From: Ornithinibacillus sp047228935
Lineage (GTDB): Bacteria > Bacillota > Bacilli > Bacillales > Amphibacillaceae
NCBI RefSeq assembly: GCF_047228935.1
Contig: NZ_JBFEGG010000001.1
Span: forward strand, 1,116,001 to 1,180,000
Direction of reading: 5' to 3'
Length of the DNA: 64,000 nucleotides
Part shown: in pieces, positions 44,668-52,990 of the stretch
Numbering within the stretch: the first letter of the stretch is position 1
Layout: each line of letters begins with the position of its first letter
The notes under the pieces: model-generated
Seen by the model: only the letters and a program-made list of their open reading frames with translations
Database searches by the model: none
What the model was told of the DNA's origin: nothing
Made by a program: the position numbers and the translations under genes

Positions 44668-46317
44668 TTAGATGCTTCTGTACTCGCCAAATTCTCTTCG
44701 AAGGATATTACAAATCTCTCCAACAGAGGCATATGCTTTTACAGCATTTAAAATATATGGCATCAAATTTTCATCCGCTTGACTAGCAGCCCATTGTAGT
44801 TGCTTTAATGTACTCTCTACTAAATCATGATCTCTTCCATCTCTAATTTTTTGAAGATTAGACTTTTGCTTCCGTTCTAATTCTTCATCTACTTTTAAAA
44901 TGTCAGGATTAACCTCTTCTTCCACTTTAAATTTGTTTAAGCCTACAATAATTTCCTCTTCTTTCTCAATCCGCTTTTGCGTCTCATAAGCCGTTCGATG
45001 GATTTCACGTTGCATAAATCCTTCCTCGATAGCACTTACAGCACCACCAAGCTCTTTTATTTGCCTTAAATATCTTTCTATTTCAACTTCAATCTCATCG
45101 GTCAATGCTTCGATATAGTAAGATCCGCCTAACGGATCCACCGTATCTGCTACACCACTTTCATGAGCTATAATCTGTTGCGTTCTTAAGGCAATACGAG
45201 CCGACTCCTCTGTAGGTAATGCCAATGCCTCATCTCGTGAATTCGTATGTAAGCTTTGAGTTCCTCCAAGCACTGCTGCTAATGCTTGTAATGTTACACG
45301 TACAATATTATTGTCCGGTTGCTGTGCAGTTAACGTAGAGCCGCCTGTTTGTGTATGGAAACGTAGCTTCCAGCTTTTTGGATCTTTTGATTGATAGTGT
45401 TCCTTCATAATTTTCGCCCAAACCCGTCTAGCCGCACGGAATTTAGCAATCTCTTCAAAGAAGTTGTTATGGGAATTAAAGAAGAATGCTAACCTAGGAG
45501 CAAACGTATCAACATCTAGCCCAGATTCTATTGCCGCATCCACATAAGCCATCCCATTTGCAATCGTAAATGCTGCCTCCTGTACTGCAGTTGAACCCGC
45601 TTCGCGAATATGGTAACCAGAAATACTAATTGTATTAAATTTTGGAACATGCTTTTGGCAATATTCAAAGATGTTCGTTATTAATCTCATCGATGGCTTC
45701 GGTGGGAATATATATGTACCTCGTGCTATATATTCTTTTAAAATATCATTCTGAATGGTGCCAGTTAATTTTTCTATAGGTACACCTTGCTTCTCCCCGA
45801 CTGCAATATACATACATAGTAAAATGGAAGCTGGGGCATTAATAGTCATCGATGTACTTACTTTATCTAATGGAATTTGATTTAATAATTCCTCCATATC
45901 ATGTAATGTGTCAATTGCTACACCTACCTTCCCTACTTCGCCCTCAGCCATAGGATCATCAGAGTCATAGCCAATTTGGGTAGGTAAATCAAATGCCACT
46001 GAAAGTCCAGTTTGTCCTTGCTCTAATAAATAGCGAAATCGTTTATTTGTTTCTTTTGCAGAACCAAACCCTGCATATTGACGCATAGTCCAATACTTAC
46101 TTCGATACATAGTTGGTTGAATTCCCCTTGTATAAGGGTATTCTCCAGGATAGCCTAACTTTTCTAAATAAGTACTATCATTCTCTGGATAGTAAAGTCT
46201 TTCAATTTCTATATCCGAACTAGATTGAAAAGAAGCTTTTCTTTCAGGAAAGCGCTTTAAAATCTCCTCAACCGAATCACTCCATTTCTTGTGGACTCCT
46301 TTTTGGTCGATATTCAT
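44668..46317 (-). CDS. Methylmalonyl-CoA mutase catalytic subunit without B12 domain
   Basis: 549 residues, the size of the catalytic large subunit in split acyl-CoA mutases. The TIM-barrel signatures RQYAGFGSA, LSVAFDLPTQIGYDSD, SISGYHIREAGST and HTQTGGSTLTAQQPDNN are present, and the sequence ends without a DxHxxG domain. Tyr81 (RQYAGF) and Ala108 (SVAFD) occupy positions that in 2-hydroxyisobutyryl-CoA mutase are Ile and Asp, so methylmalonyl-CoA is the likelier substrate. It would isomerise (R)-methylmalonyl-CoA to succinyl-CoA with the B12 domain supplied by the next gene 25 bases downstream. No MeaB chaperone gene is adjacent. Confidence 0.92.
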   Translation of the reverse strand: MNIDQKGVHKKWSDSVEEILKRFPERKASFQSSSDIEIERLYYPENDSTYLEKLGYPGEYPYTRGIQPTMYRSKYWTMRQYAGFGSAKETNKRFRYLLEQGQTGLSVAFDLPTQIGYDSDDPMAEGEVGKVGVAIDTLHDMEELLNQIPLDKVSTSMTINAPASILLCMYIAVGEKQGVPIEKLTGTIQNDILKEYIARGTYIFPPKPSMRLITNIFEYCQKHVPKFNTISISGYHIREAGSTAVQEAAFTIANGMAYVDAAIESGLDVDTFAPRLAFFFNSHNNFFEEIAKFRAARRVWAKIMKEHYQSKDPKSWKLRFHTQTGGSTLTAQQPDNNIVRVTLQALAAVLGGTQSLHTNSRDEALALPTEESARIALRTQQIIAHESGVADTVDPLGGSYYIEALTDEIEVEIERYLRQIKELGGAVSAIEEGFMQREIHRTAYETQKRIEKEEEIIVGLNKFKVEEEVNPDILKVDEELERKQKSNLQKIRDGRDHDLVESTLKQLQWAASQADENLMPYILNAVKAYASVGEICNILRREFGEYRSI

Positions 46318-46430
46318 ACTTGTTCCCCCATTCAGTAAAAGTAGAATCTTTATAGCTCTTGCAATAAGGTAAATATTAGGAAAATTTTAGATAAAAAAAT
46401 ATGAATTTAAATTATTACTTGTCCTATTAC

Positions 46431-46448
46431 TATTTTAACGTTAAAATA
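46431..46448. promoter_or_regulatory. Operator-like palindrome, copy 2 (perfect)
   Basis: TATTTTAACGTTAAAATA is a perfect 18-bp palindrome between the divergent mutase operon and the small Prli42-like gene. It lies about 115 bases before the mutase start and 35 before the small gene. A one-base variant occurs at 34288-34305. The binding protein is unknown. Confidence 0.55.
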
Positions 46449-46482
46449 ATAAAAGCACATGGGATTTAAGGGAGGACAAAAA

Positions 46483-46626
46483 ATGTCTGCAAAACAAACT
46501 ACAAAACCTGCTCCAAAAAGAAAATCTAAGCGCGAGCGTCGCATGAAAATAGCAATTTATATTATGATTATTGCAATGGTTGTTTCAACAATAACCTATG
46601 GTCTAGCTTTTGTTATCAATTTATAA
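46483..46626 (+). CDS. Small membrane protein, Prli42/DUF4044-like
   Basis: 47 residues: a Lys/Arg/Pro-rich cytoplasmic head (KRKSKRERRMK) and a single helix reading YIMIIAMVVSTITYGLAFV. This pattern is that of the small proteins annotated as Prli42, which in Listeria anchors the stressosome to the membrane. GGGAGG lies 8 bases before ATG and a good terminator follows. Family resemblance is moderate, because such proteins are short; no stressosome gene is in the window. Confidence 0.65.
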   Translation: MSAKQTTKPAPKRKSKRERRMKIAIYIMIIAMVVSTITYGLAFVINL

Positions 46627-46636
46627 AGTGAATGGT

Positions 46637-46675
46637 AAGACTGGATTACTCCTATGAGTAATCACAGTCTTTTTA
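46637..46675 (+). terminator. Terminator of the Prli42-like gene
   Basis: AGACTG and GATTACTC pair with GAGTAATC and AGTCT across a small bulge, followed by TTTTTAATTTTTTT. The T tract overlaps the end of the convergent yqjA gene. Confidence 0.85.
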
Positions 46676-47659
46676 ATTTTTTTTCGCAACTTTTGTTCGT
46701 TTTATTAAACTAACATCACTATCTTTATACCGTTTTTTTATCAGTAAGTAGCTTTCGATTTCATGTAATAATCGGAATAAATTAGCCCTAGTTTCAAATT
46801 CATCACGAGTAGTAGGCAAATCCTCTTTATGAAACTCATCCCTTAAATCTTTCAGAAGCTCTAAAAATACAATAGCTGTATTGCCTGGATGCACGGATTC
46901 TGCCAATCCTTCAAAAAAGTCTGCAATTTTTAAAGATATCTCATCTCTATTTGGTAATTTAGTTACTAAAGGAAGCATTTTTCTAAATAAATCTAACTGT
47001 TTATTACGCATATTAAAATAGTCATAATAATTGTGCTGTGAACGTAGCAAATGGTTTTCCTTTTCTATTACAACTAGATTAGTTGCTTGTTTTAATAATT
47101 CCTCAGATTCCTTTAGCTCTCTACCATCCCATACTGTACTATTATCCCGTATATATAATGCAATTTCTGTCAAAATTTTTTGGAAGTTTTGCTCTAACTT
47201 TATTTGAATTTGTTTTAATTTTTGCTCATTTCCTGGCATGTATAAATTCATCAATAACCCTGTACCTATTCCTACTAGTATTAAAATAAATTGTTGAAGT
47301 AGCAGTGAAAAAGGAATATCTCCAGTACTATACAGATTTAATATGATGACAGAACTCGTAATAATACCTGGGGTTACTTTTAATAATACTGTAATTGGAA
47401 TAAAGACTAAAAGCATTAATGCCAAAATAATTGGATTATATCCAATAAATTCAAAAAACAAGAATGAAAGTATACTTGCAACGATACAGGCTAATAATCG
47501 ATGCCATGCACTAAGGACAGATTGCTTACGTGAGGGCATAATGGTCAAAATCGTAAGTATACCTGCAGATGTGAAATTTGAAAGTCCTAATGCTTGAGCT
47601 ACCACGATTGAAAGAGGTGTACCAATAGCAGTTTTGATGGTTCTATACCCGATTTTCAC
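46673..47659 (-). CDS. yqjA: Aromatic acid exporter family membrane protein YqjA
   Basis: 328 residues (B. subtilis YqjA 322). The N-terminal 145 residues hold about five membrane helices starting GYRTIKTAIGTPLSIVVAQ; the rest is a cytoplasmic helical domain rich in charged residues. This is the DUF939/FUSC-like architecture of proteins annotated as aromatic acid exporters. Function in bacilli is not known. It lies alone between two convergent or separated units. Confidence 0.82.
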   Translation of the reverse strand: MKIGYRTIKTAIGTPLSIVVAQALGLSNFTSAGILTILTIMPSRKQSVLSAWHRLLACIVASILSFLFFEFIGYNPIILALMLLVFIPITVLLKVTPGIITSSVIILNLYSTGDIPFSLLLQQFILILVGIGTGLLMNLYMPGNEQKLKQIQIKLEQNFQKILTEIALYIRDNSTVWDGRELKESEELLKQATNLVVIEKENHLLRSQHNYYDYFNMRNKQLDLFRKMLPLVTKLPNRDEISLKIADFFEGLAESVHPGNTAIVFLELLKDLRDEFHKEDLPTTRDEFETRANLFRLLHEIESYLLIKKRYKDSDVSLIKRTKVAKKN

Positions 47660-47680
47660 CCTTATTCTCCTTTAATAAGA

Positions 47681-47717
47681 AATAAGACTGACCTTAAAGT
47701 AATAGGACAGCCTTATT
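47681..47717 (-). terminator. Terminator after brxB
   Basis: AATAAGGCTGTCCT pairs with AGGTCAGTCTTATT (one G-T and one mismatch); the following tract is only moderately T-rich (TCTTATTTCTTATT). Confidence 0.5.
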
Positions 47718-47727
47718 TTGTTCTTTC

Positions 47728-48159
47728 TTATACTTCTTCACAATGTTTGTCAAAGATCTCTTGAAGCTTTGATATAACTTCCATAGCACTATGGCCTTCA
47801 ATATCATGACGTTCAAGCATCGTTACAATTTTACCATCCTTTAAAAAAGCAAAAGAAGGTGATGAAGGAGGATACCCTTCAAAATATGTACGAGCTTTCT
47901 CCGTAGCCTCTCGATCTTGTCCTGCAAACACTGTCACTAAATGATCTGGACGCTTATCAAAGTGAATCGCGTTAGCCGCTGCAGGTCGGGCAACCCCGCC
48001 AGCACAACCACAAGTAGAGTTAACCATAACTAGTGTGGTCCCTTCCCGATTTAAAGCAGCATCTACTTCTTCTGGTGTTCTAAGCTCCTCATACCCAGCT
48101 TCAGTTATATCTTTACGTGCAGCATCAACGATATCATTCATAAATAAATTAAAATCCAT
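47728..48159 (-). CDS. brxB: Bacilliredoxin BrxB
   Basis: 143 residues. The start is the ATG of MDFNLFMNDI; an earlier GTG lies inside AAAGGGGTGG. The active site CGC (Cys50, Cys52) is in VNSTCGCAGGVARPAA, and FAGQDREAT and YPPSSPSFAFLKDG are conserved with B. subtilis YqiW. It removes bacillithiol from mixed disulfides on proteins after oxidative stress. Its place after bkdB is conserved. Confidence 0.94.
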   Translation of the reverse strand: MDFNLFMNDIVDAARKDITEAGYEELRTPEEVDAALNREGTTLVMVNSTCGCAGGVARPAAANAIHFDKRPDHLVTVFAGQDREATEKARTYFEGYPPSSPSFAFLKDGKIVTMLERHDIEGHSAMEVISKLQEIFDKHCEEV

Positions 48160-48246
48160 ATAAGCCACCCCTTTATGTTAAGTTTATTCTTACCTAACAT
48201 ATAGGTTATCAAGTTTGCTAGTAAAATTCAATCTATAAAGCTTGTT

Positions 48247-49509
48247 CTAATACACTTGTACCGTATTTTCATTCATATTTTCTAATGTCTCTTTGACATA
48301 GGCTAAGAACTGACCACAAACTAACCCATCTAAAATACGATGATCAAGCGATAAGCATAGATTTACCATATCTCTTGCTGCAAACATATTATTAATGATA
48401 ACCGGTTTTTTCACTATTGATTCAACCTGCAAAATTGCTGCCTGTGGATGGTTAATTACTCCCATCGACTGAACGGATCCAAATGACCCAGTGTTATTAA
48501 CAGTAAACGTACCACCTTGCATATCATCTGCACTTAGTTTATTTGTCCGAGCTTTTAAAGCTAATTCATTAATCTCTCTAGCTATCCCTTTTATACTCTT
48601 TTCATCAGCATTCTTAATAACTGGAACAAATAATTCTTGATCCTTTGCTACTGCAATGGATAAGTTAATATCTTTTCGTTGAATGATTTTATCCCCTGCC
48701 CATGTGCTATTTAATTGTGGGAATTTTTTCAACCCTTGAGCAACAGCTTTTACAAAGAATGCAAAGTACGTTAGATTATATCCCTCAGATTGTTTAAACT
48801 TACTTTTAATTTTATCTCGATAACTAACTAAATCCGTTACATCCACTTCTACCATCATCCATGCGTGAGGTATTTCCGTCTTAGAACGAACCATGTTTTG
48901 AGCTATTATCTTTCTTACACCCGTTACAGGAATTTCAATATCTCCAGCTTGCGAAGTAGGGTGAGCTACTTGTGGTGCAGAAGAAGTAGACATAGTTTTT
49001 TGGTCATTATTTACTTGTAGAGTACGAGTCTGATTATCAGTAGGAATTTGACCCGTTGCAATAATATTTTCAATATCCTTACGGGTAATTCTTCCACCAC
49101 GACCAGTTCCAGCCACTTGTTCTAAATCAATATTATTTTCCTGAGCCATTCGAAGTACAGCTGGAGAATAACGTTTTTTCATGGATTGATCAACCGATTC
49201 TTCTACATTACGATAAGAAGCTACCGTTTCCACTTTTTCAGAAGCAACGGATTCTACTGAATCTCCTGCTTCCGTTTCAATGTAACAAATTAGCTCTCCA
49301 ACCGAGACGGTTTCTCCCTCTTTAGTTACAAGCTCCTTGATTGTCCCAGTATAGGAAGAAGGGACTTCAGCGTTTACTTTATCTGTCATGACTTCCGCAA
49401 TTGGGTCGTATTTATTAACATGGTCACCCTCTTTTACAAGCCAAGAACTTATTGTACCCTCTGTTACACTTTCCCCAAGTTGGGGCATCGTAATTTTTTC
49501 TAATGCCAT
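48247..49509 (-). CDS. bkdB: Branched-chain 2-oxo acid dehydrogenase E2
   Basis: 420 residues: lipoyl domain with Lys44 in TDKVNAEV, a Ser/Glu/Thr-rich linker, the E1/E3 binding domain (about 112-150, SPAVLRMAQENNIDL and GTGRGGRITRKDI), a second linker and the acyltransferase domain ending with the catalytic HRILDG. It transfers acyl groups from lipoamide to CoA and forms the core of the complex. Start ATG after TAGGAGG. Confidence 0.95.
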   Translation of the reverse strand: MALEKITMPQLGESVTEGTISSWLVKEGDHVNKYDPIAEVMTDKVNAEVPSSYTGTIKELVTKEGETVSVGELICYIETEAGDSVESVASEKVETVASYRNVEESVDQSMKKRYSPAVLRMAQENNIDLEQVAGTGRGGRITRKDIENIIATGQIPTDNQTRTLQVNNDQKTMSTSSAPQVAHPTSQAGDIEIPVTGVRKIIAQNMVRSKTEIPHAWMMVEVDVTDLVSYRDKIKSKFKQSEGYNLTYFAFFVKAVAQGLKKFPQLNSTWAGDKIIQRKDINLSIAVAKDQELFVPVIKNADEKSIKGIAREINELALKARTNKLSADDMQGGTFTVNNTGSFGSVQSMGVINHPQAAILQVESIVKKPVIINNMFAARDMVNLCLSLDHRILDGLVCGQFLAYVKETLENMNENTVQVY

Positions 49510-49528
49510 AGATTTCCCTCCTATCTAT

Positions 49529-50512
49529 TTAAAATTCTGCCAGTTCGCGCATAGCCTTTTCAATTTTGTCTGGATTCATCATGAAGAATTTTTCCATTGT
49601 TGGCGCATATGGCATTGCCGGTATATCAGGTCCTGCTAGTCTTTGAATTGGCGCATCTAAATCAAATAAACAATTTTCTGCTATGATTGCTGCAACTTCA
49701 CCAATAATACTACCTTCTTTATTATCCTCTGTTACTAATAAAACTTTTCCTGTCTTTTTCGCAGCTTCAATAATTGCTTCTTTATCTAACGGATAAATGG
49801 TACGTAAATCTAAAATATGTGCATCAATTCCCTCTTCTGCTAATTTCTCTGCAGCTTGTAGGGCAAAATGAACACATAATCCGTACGTAATAATAGTGAT
49901 ATCTGAACCTTCCCGTTTCACATCTGCTTTACCAATTGGAAGTACATAATCATCTTCTGGTACTTCACCTTTTAATAAGCGATAAGCACGTTTATGCTCA
50001 AAAAATAGAACAGGGTCATTGTCTCTAATTGCTGCTTTTAGTAATCCTTTTACATCATATGGTGTTGAAGGCATAACAATTTTTAATCCTGGCTGATTTG
50101 CAAATATAGCTTCAACGGATTGTGAATGATACAAAGCACCATGTACCCCTCCACCATAAGGAGCTCTAACAACAATTGGACAGTTCCAGTCATTATTTGA
50201 ACGATAGCGAATTCTTGCAGCTTCTGAAATGATTTGATTAACTGCTGGCATAATAAAGTCAGCGAATTGCATTTCCGCAACAGGTCGCATACCGTACATG
50301 GCTGCACCAATACCAACACCAGCAATAGCTGATTCTGCTAGAGGTGTATCTAATACACGGTATTCTCCAAATTCATCATATAATCCTTCTGTAGCCTTAA
50401 AAACGCCACCTTTTTTACCAACGTCTTCACCTAATACAAATACTTTCTCATCACGCTGCATTTCTTCGCGTAAAGCAGTCGTGACAGCTTGTATATAAGA
50501 CATAACTGGCAT
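49529..50512 (-). CDS. bkdAB: Branched-chain 2-oxo acid dehydrogenase E1 beta
   Basis: 327 residues of the transketolase-like pyrimidine and C-terminal domains: GEDVGKKGGVFKATEGL, ADFIMPAVNQIISEAA and TEDNKEGSIIGEVAA are family stretches. Pairs with E1 alpha to decarboxylate 3-methyl-2-oxobutanoate and related acids with thiamine diphosphate. Spacing of 12 bases from bkdAA and 19 to bkdB. Confidence 0.95.
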   Translation of the reverse strand: MPVMSYIQAVTTALREEMQRDEKVFVLGEDVGKKGGVFKATEGLYDEFGEYRVLDTPLAESAIAGVGIGAAMYGMRPVAEMQFADFIMPAVNQIISEAARIRYRSNNDWNCPIVVRAPYGGGVHGALYHSQSVEAIFANQPGLKIVMPSTPYDVKGLLKAAIRDNDPVLFFEHKRAYRLLKGEVPEDDYVLPIGKADVKREGSDITIITYGLCVHFALQAAEKLAEEGIDAHILDLRTIYPLDKEAIIEAAKKTGKVLLVTEDNKEGSIIGEVAAIIAENCLFDLDAPIQRLAGPDIPAMPYAPTMEKFFMMNPDKIEKAMRELAEF

Positions 50513-50524
50513 TATTACCCCTCC

Positions 50525-51520
50525 CTACTTTTCTTCATATACATATTTTAAAGCATCTTCTGGATTAGCATATGGAGCATTCTCTGCATAGTCCGTTGCT
50601 TCATTTACAATTGTATTTATTTCATTCGTAATTTCAGCTTCTAAATCATCTGTTAGGATTCCAACATCTTTTAAATAGTTTGTAAATGTAAATATGGAAT
50701 CAAGCTTCTTCGCTTCTTCCACTTCTTCACGATTACGATAAGCACGGTCATCATCATCACTTGAGTGAGCGGTCAATCGATAAGATACTGCTTCAATTAG
50801 TGTTGGACCGTCACCAGTTACAGCACGTTCTCTAGCCTCTTTAACTACTTTATACACTTCTAGTGGATCATTTCCATCAACTGTATAGCCTGGCATACCA
50901 TAACCAAGTGCTCTATCAGATACTTTTTGATTTCCTAATTGTTTTTCAACTGGTACAGAAATAGCATATTTATTGTTTTCTACCATTGTAATAACAGGTA
51001 ATTTATGAACTCCAGCAAAGTTCAGACCTTCATGGAAGTCTCCTTGGTTAGATGAACCTTCACCTAGAGTAACGAAAGAAACTAAGCTCTTATTTTCCAT
51101 TTTTGCAGCCAATGCTACACCCACAGCATGTGGTACTTGAGTTGTTACAGGAGATGAACCTGTTAAAATACGGTTTTTCTTTTGTCCAAAGTGACTTGGC
51201 ATTTGCCTACCACCAGAATTTGGATCTTCAGCTTTTGCAAAAGCTGACAACATTAATTCTTTCGCAGTCATACCAAATGCAAGTACAACTCCCATATCTC
51301 GGTAATAAGGTGCTACATAATCTTCCTTCCGATTTAATGCAAAAGAAGCCCCTACTTGTGCAGCCTCTTGGCCTTGGCAAGAAATAACAAAAGGGATTTT
51401 TCCTGCACGATTCAATAACCACATTCTTTCATCAAGTTTTCTAGCAAGAAGCATCGTTTTGTACATGTCCAATACTTCGGTATTGGACAAACCAAGTTCT
51501 TCATGACGGTTTGTTGCCAT
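50525..51520 (-). CDS. bkdAA: Branched-chain 2-oxo acid dehydrogenase E1 alpha
   Basis: 331 residues (B. subtilis 330). The ATG of MATNRHEELGL follows AAGGGAGGGACTCTT; the longer frame is rejected. The thiamine diphosphate motif is seen as GEGSSNQGDFHEGLNFAGVH and onward to ENNKYAISVP, and the phosphorylation-loop-like YRLTAHSSDDDDRAYR is present. Decarboxylates branched oxo acids. Confidence 0.95.
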   Translation of the reverse strand: MATNRHEELGLSNTEVLDMYKTMLLARKLDERMWLLNRAGKIPFVISCQGQEAAQVGASFALNRKEDYVAPYYRDMGVVLAFGMTAKELMLSAFAKAEDPNSGGRQMPSHFGQKKNRILTGSSPVTTQVPHAVGVALAAKMENKSLVSFVTLGEGSSNQGDFHEGLNFAGVHKLPVITMVENNKYAISVPVEKQLGNQKVSDRALGYGMPGYTVDGNDPLEVYKVVKEARERAVTGDGPTLIEAVSYRLTAHSSDDDDRAYRNREEVEEAKKLDSIFTFTNYLKDVGILTDDLEAEITNEINTIVNEATDYAENAPYANPEDALKYVYEEK

Positions 51521-51556
51521 AAGAGTCCCTCCCTTTAATTTAAAATACATCACTTT

Positions 51557-52978
51557 TTATCCATGAATTTGTAATCCTTCTATTGCAAGCGCAGCCTCAC
51601 CCATCACTTCAGAAAGTGTAGGATGTGGATGAACACTATGAGCTATCTCCCACGGAGTGGCATCTAATACTTTAGCAAGTCCAGCTTCTGAAATCATGTC
51701 CGTTACATGGGGACCGACCATATGTACACCAAGCAGATCCTCATTATCTTTATTCATGATGATTTTGACAAAGCCCTCTGACTCACCATAAACTAACGCT
51801 TTCCCAATTGCTTTAAACGGGAATTTGCCGACCTTTATATCATAGCCCTTTTCTTTTGCTTGTTTCTCTGTTAACCCTACACTAGCAGCTTCTGGATTAG
51901 CATAAATACAAGCTGGAATATTATCATAGTTTAGGGTTTCTGGTTTTTTTCCTGCCATATGTTCTACTGCAACGATTCCTTCATGTGAAGCTACATGCGC
52001 TAATTGCATTCCACCAATAACATCACCTATAGCATAGATATGTGATTCTTTTGTTTGGTAGAAACTAGATGTTTGAATAAACCCTTTATCTATAGCAATA
52101 TCTGTATTTTCTAATCCGATATTAGTTGTATTTGCTTGGCGTCCAACAGATACTAGAATTTTCTCTGCATCAAAATTTTGAATAGAACTACCAATTTCCA
52201 CTTCAATTGTTACACCATTTTCTTTAGTAAGAGTATCTGGAAGAACCTTTGCACCTTTTACAAATTTGACTCCCTTACGACTTAATTGCTTCTCTACTTC
52301 TTTTGCAATATCAGCGTCTTCGGTAGGCAAAATTTGATCCAAATATTCAATAACAGTTACTTTTACTCCAAAATCAGCTAACATAGAAGCCCATTCAATC
52401 CCAATTACTCCACCACCGATAATTAGGATTGATTCTGGTAAATCTTTCATTTCTAGCGCTTCATCAGAGCTCATCACAAAGGTTCCATCTATTTCTAAGC
52501 CAGGAAGTGACTTAGGTTTTGAACCCGTTGCGATTAATACATATTTCGGTACAATCATCGTATTTTCTTCACCATTTTCATATTCAATCGAAATGGTACC
52601 TGGTAGAGGTGAGAAAATACTTGGGCCTAGAATTCTTCCATAACCATGAAAAATATCAATCTTACCTTTTTTCATCAAAGCCTGAACACCTTTGTGAAGT
52701 GTATTGATAATATCTGCTTTTCTTTCTTGAACTCGGTTAAAATTCAGTTCCACATTTGCTGTCGTTACTCCAAATTCATGAGCGTTTTTTGTTTGCCTAT
52801 AAACTTCAGCACTTCTCAATAATGACTTAGACGGTATACAGCCTTTATGTAAGCATGTACCACCTAGTTCTCCTTTTTCTACGACGGCAACTTTCATACC
52901 AAGTTGCGAAGCACGGATAGCAGCTACATAACCACCTGTACCGCCTCCAAGTACTACTAAATCATACTCCTCGGCCAT
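51557..52978 (-). CDS. lpdV: Dihydrolipoyl dehydrogenase of the bkd complex (E3)
   Basis: 473 residues. FAD motif GGGTGGYVAA, redox pair Cys42-Cys47 in GGTCLHKGC, NAD site GGGVIGIEWA, and C-terminal HPHPTLSE with the active-site His. It reoxidises dihydrolipoamide. Named lpdV from its place in the bkd operon. It follows bcd by 12 bases; in B. subtilis buk is at this position. Confidence 0.94.
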   Translation of the reverse strand: MAEEYDLVVLGGGTGGYVAAIRASQLGMKVAVVEKGELGGTCLHKGCIPSKSLLRSAEVYRQTKNAHEFGVTTANVELNFNRVQERKADIINTLHKGVQALMKKGKIDIFHGYGRILGPSIFSPLPGTISIEYENGEENTMIVPKYVLIATGSKPKSLPGLEIDGTFVMSSDEALEMKDLPESILIIGGGVIGIEWASMLADFGVKVTVIEYLDQILPTEDADIAKEVEKQLSRKGVKFVKGAKVLPDTLTKENGVTIEVEIGSSIQNFDAEKILVSVGRQANTTNIGLENTDIAIDKGFIQTSSFYQTKESHIYAIGDVIGGMQLAHVASHEGIVAVEHMAGKKPETLNYDNIPACIYANPEAASVGLTEKQAKEKGYDIKVGKFPFKAIGKALVYGESEGFVKIIMNKDNEDLLGVHMVGPHVTDMISEAGLAKVLDATPWEIAHSVHPHPTLSEVMGEAALAIEGLQIHG

Positions 52979-52990
52979 TTATGCTCCTCC

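Noticed and set aside
44668..46317. 2-Hydroxyisobutyryl-CoA mutase, because of the split subunit layout
   Set aside because: Tyr81 and Ala108 match methylmalonyl-CoA mutase and not the Ile/Asp pair of the hydroxyisobutyryl enzyme; epimerase and carboxylase genes are in the same operon.
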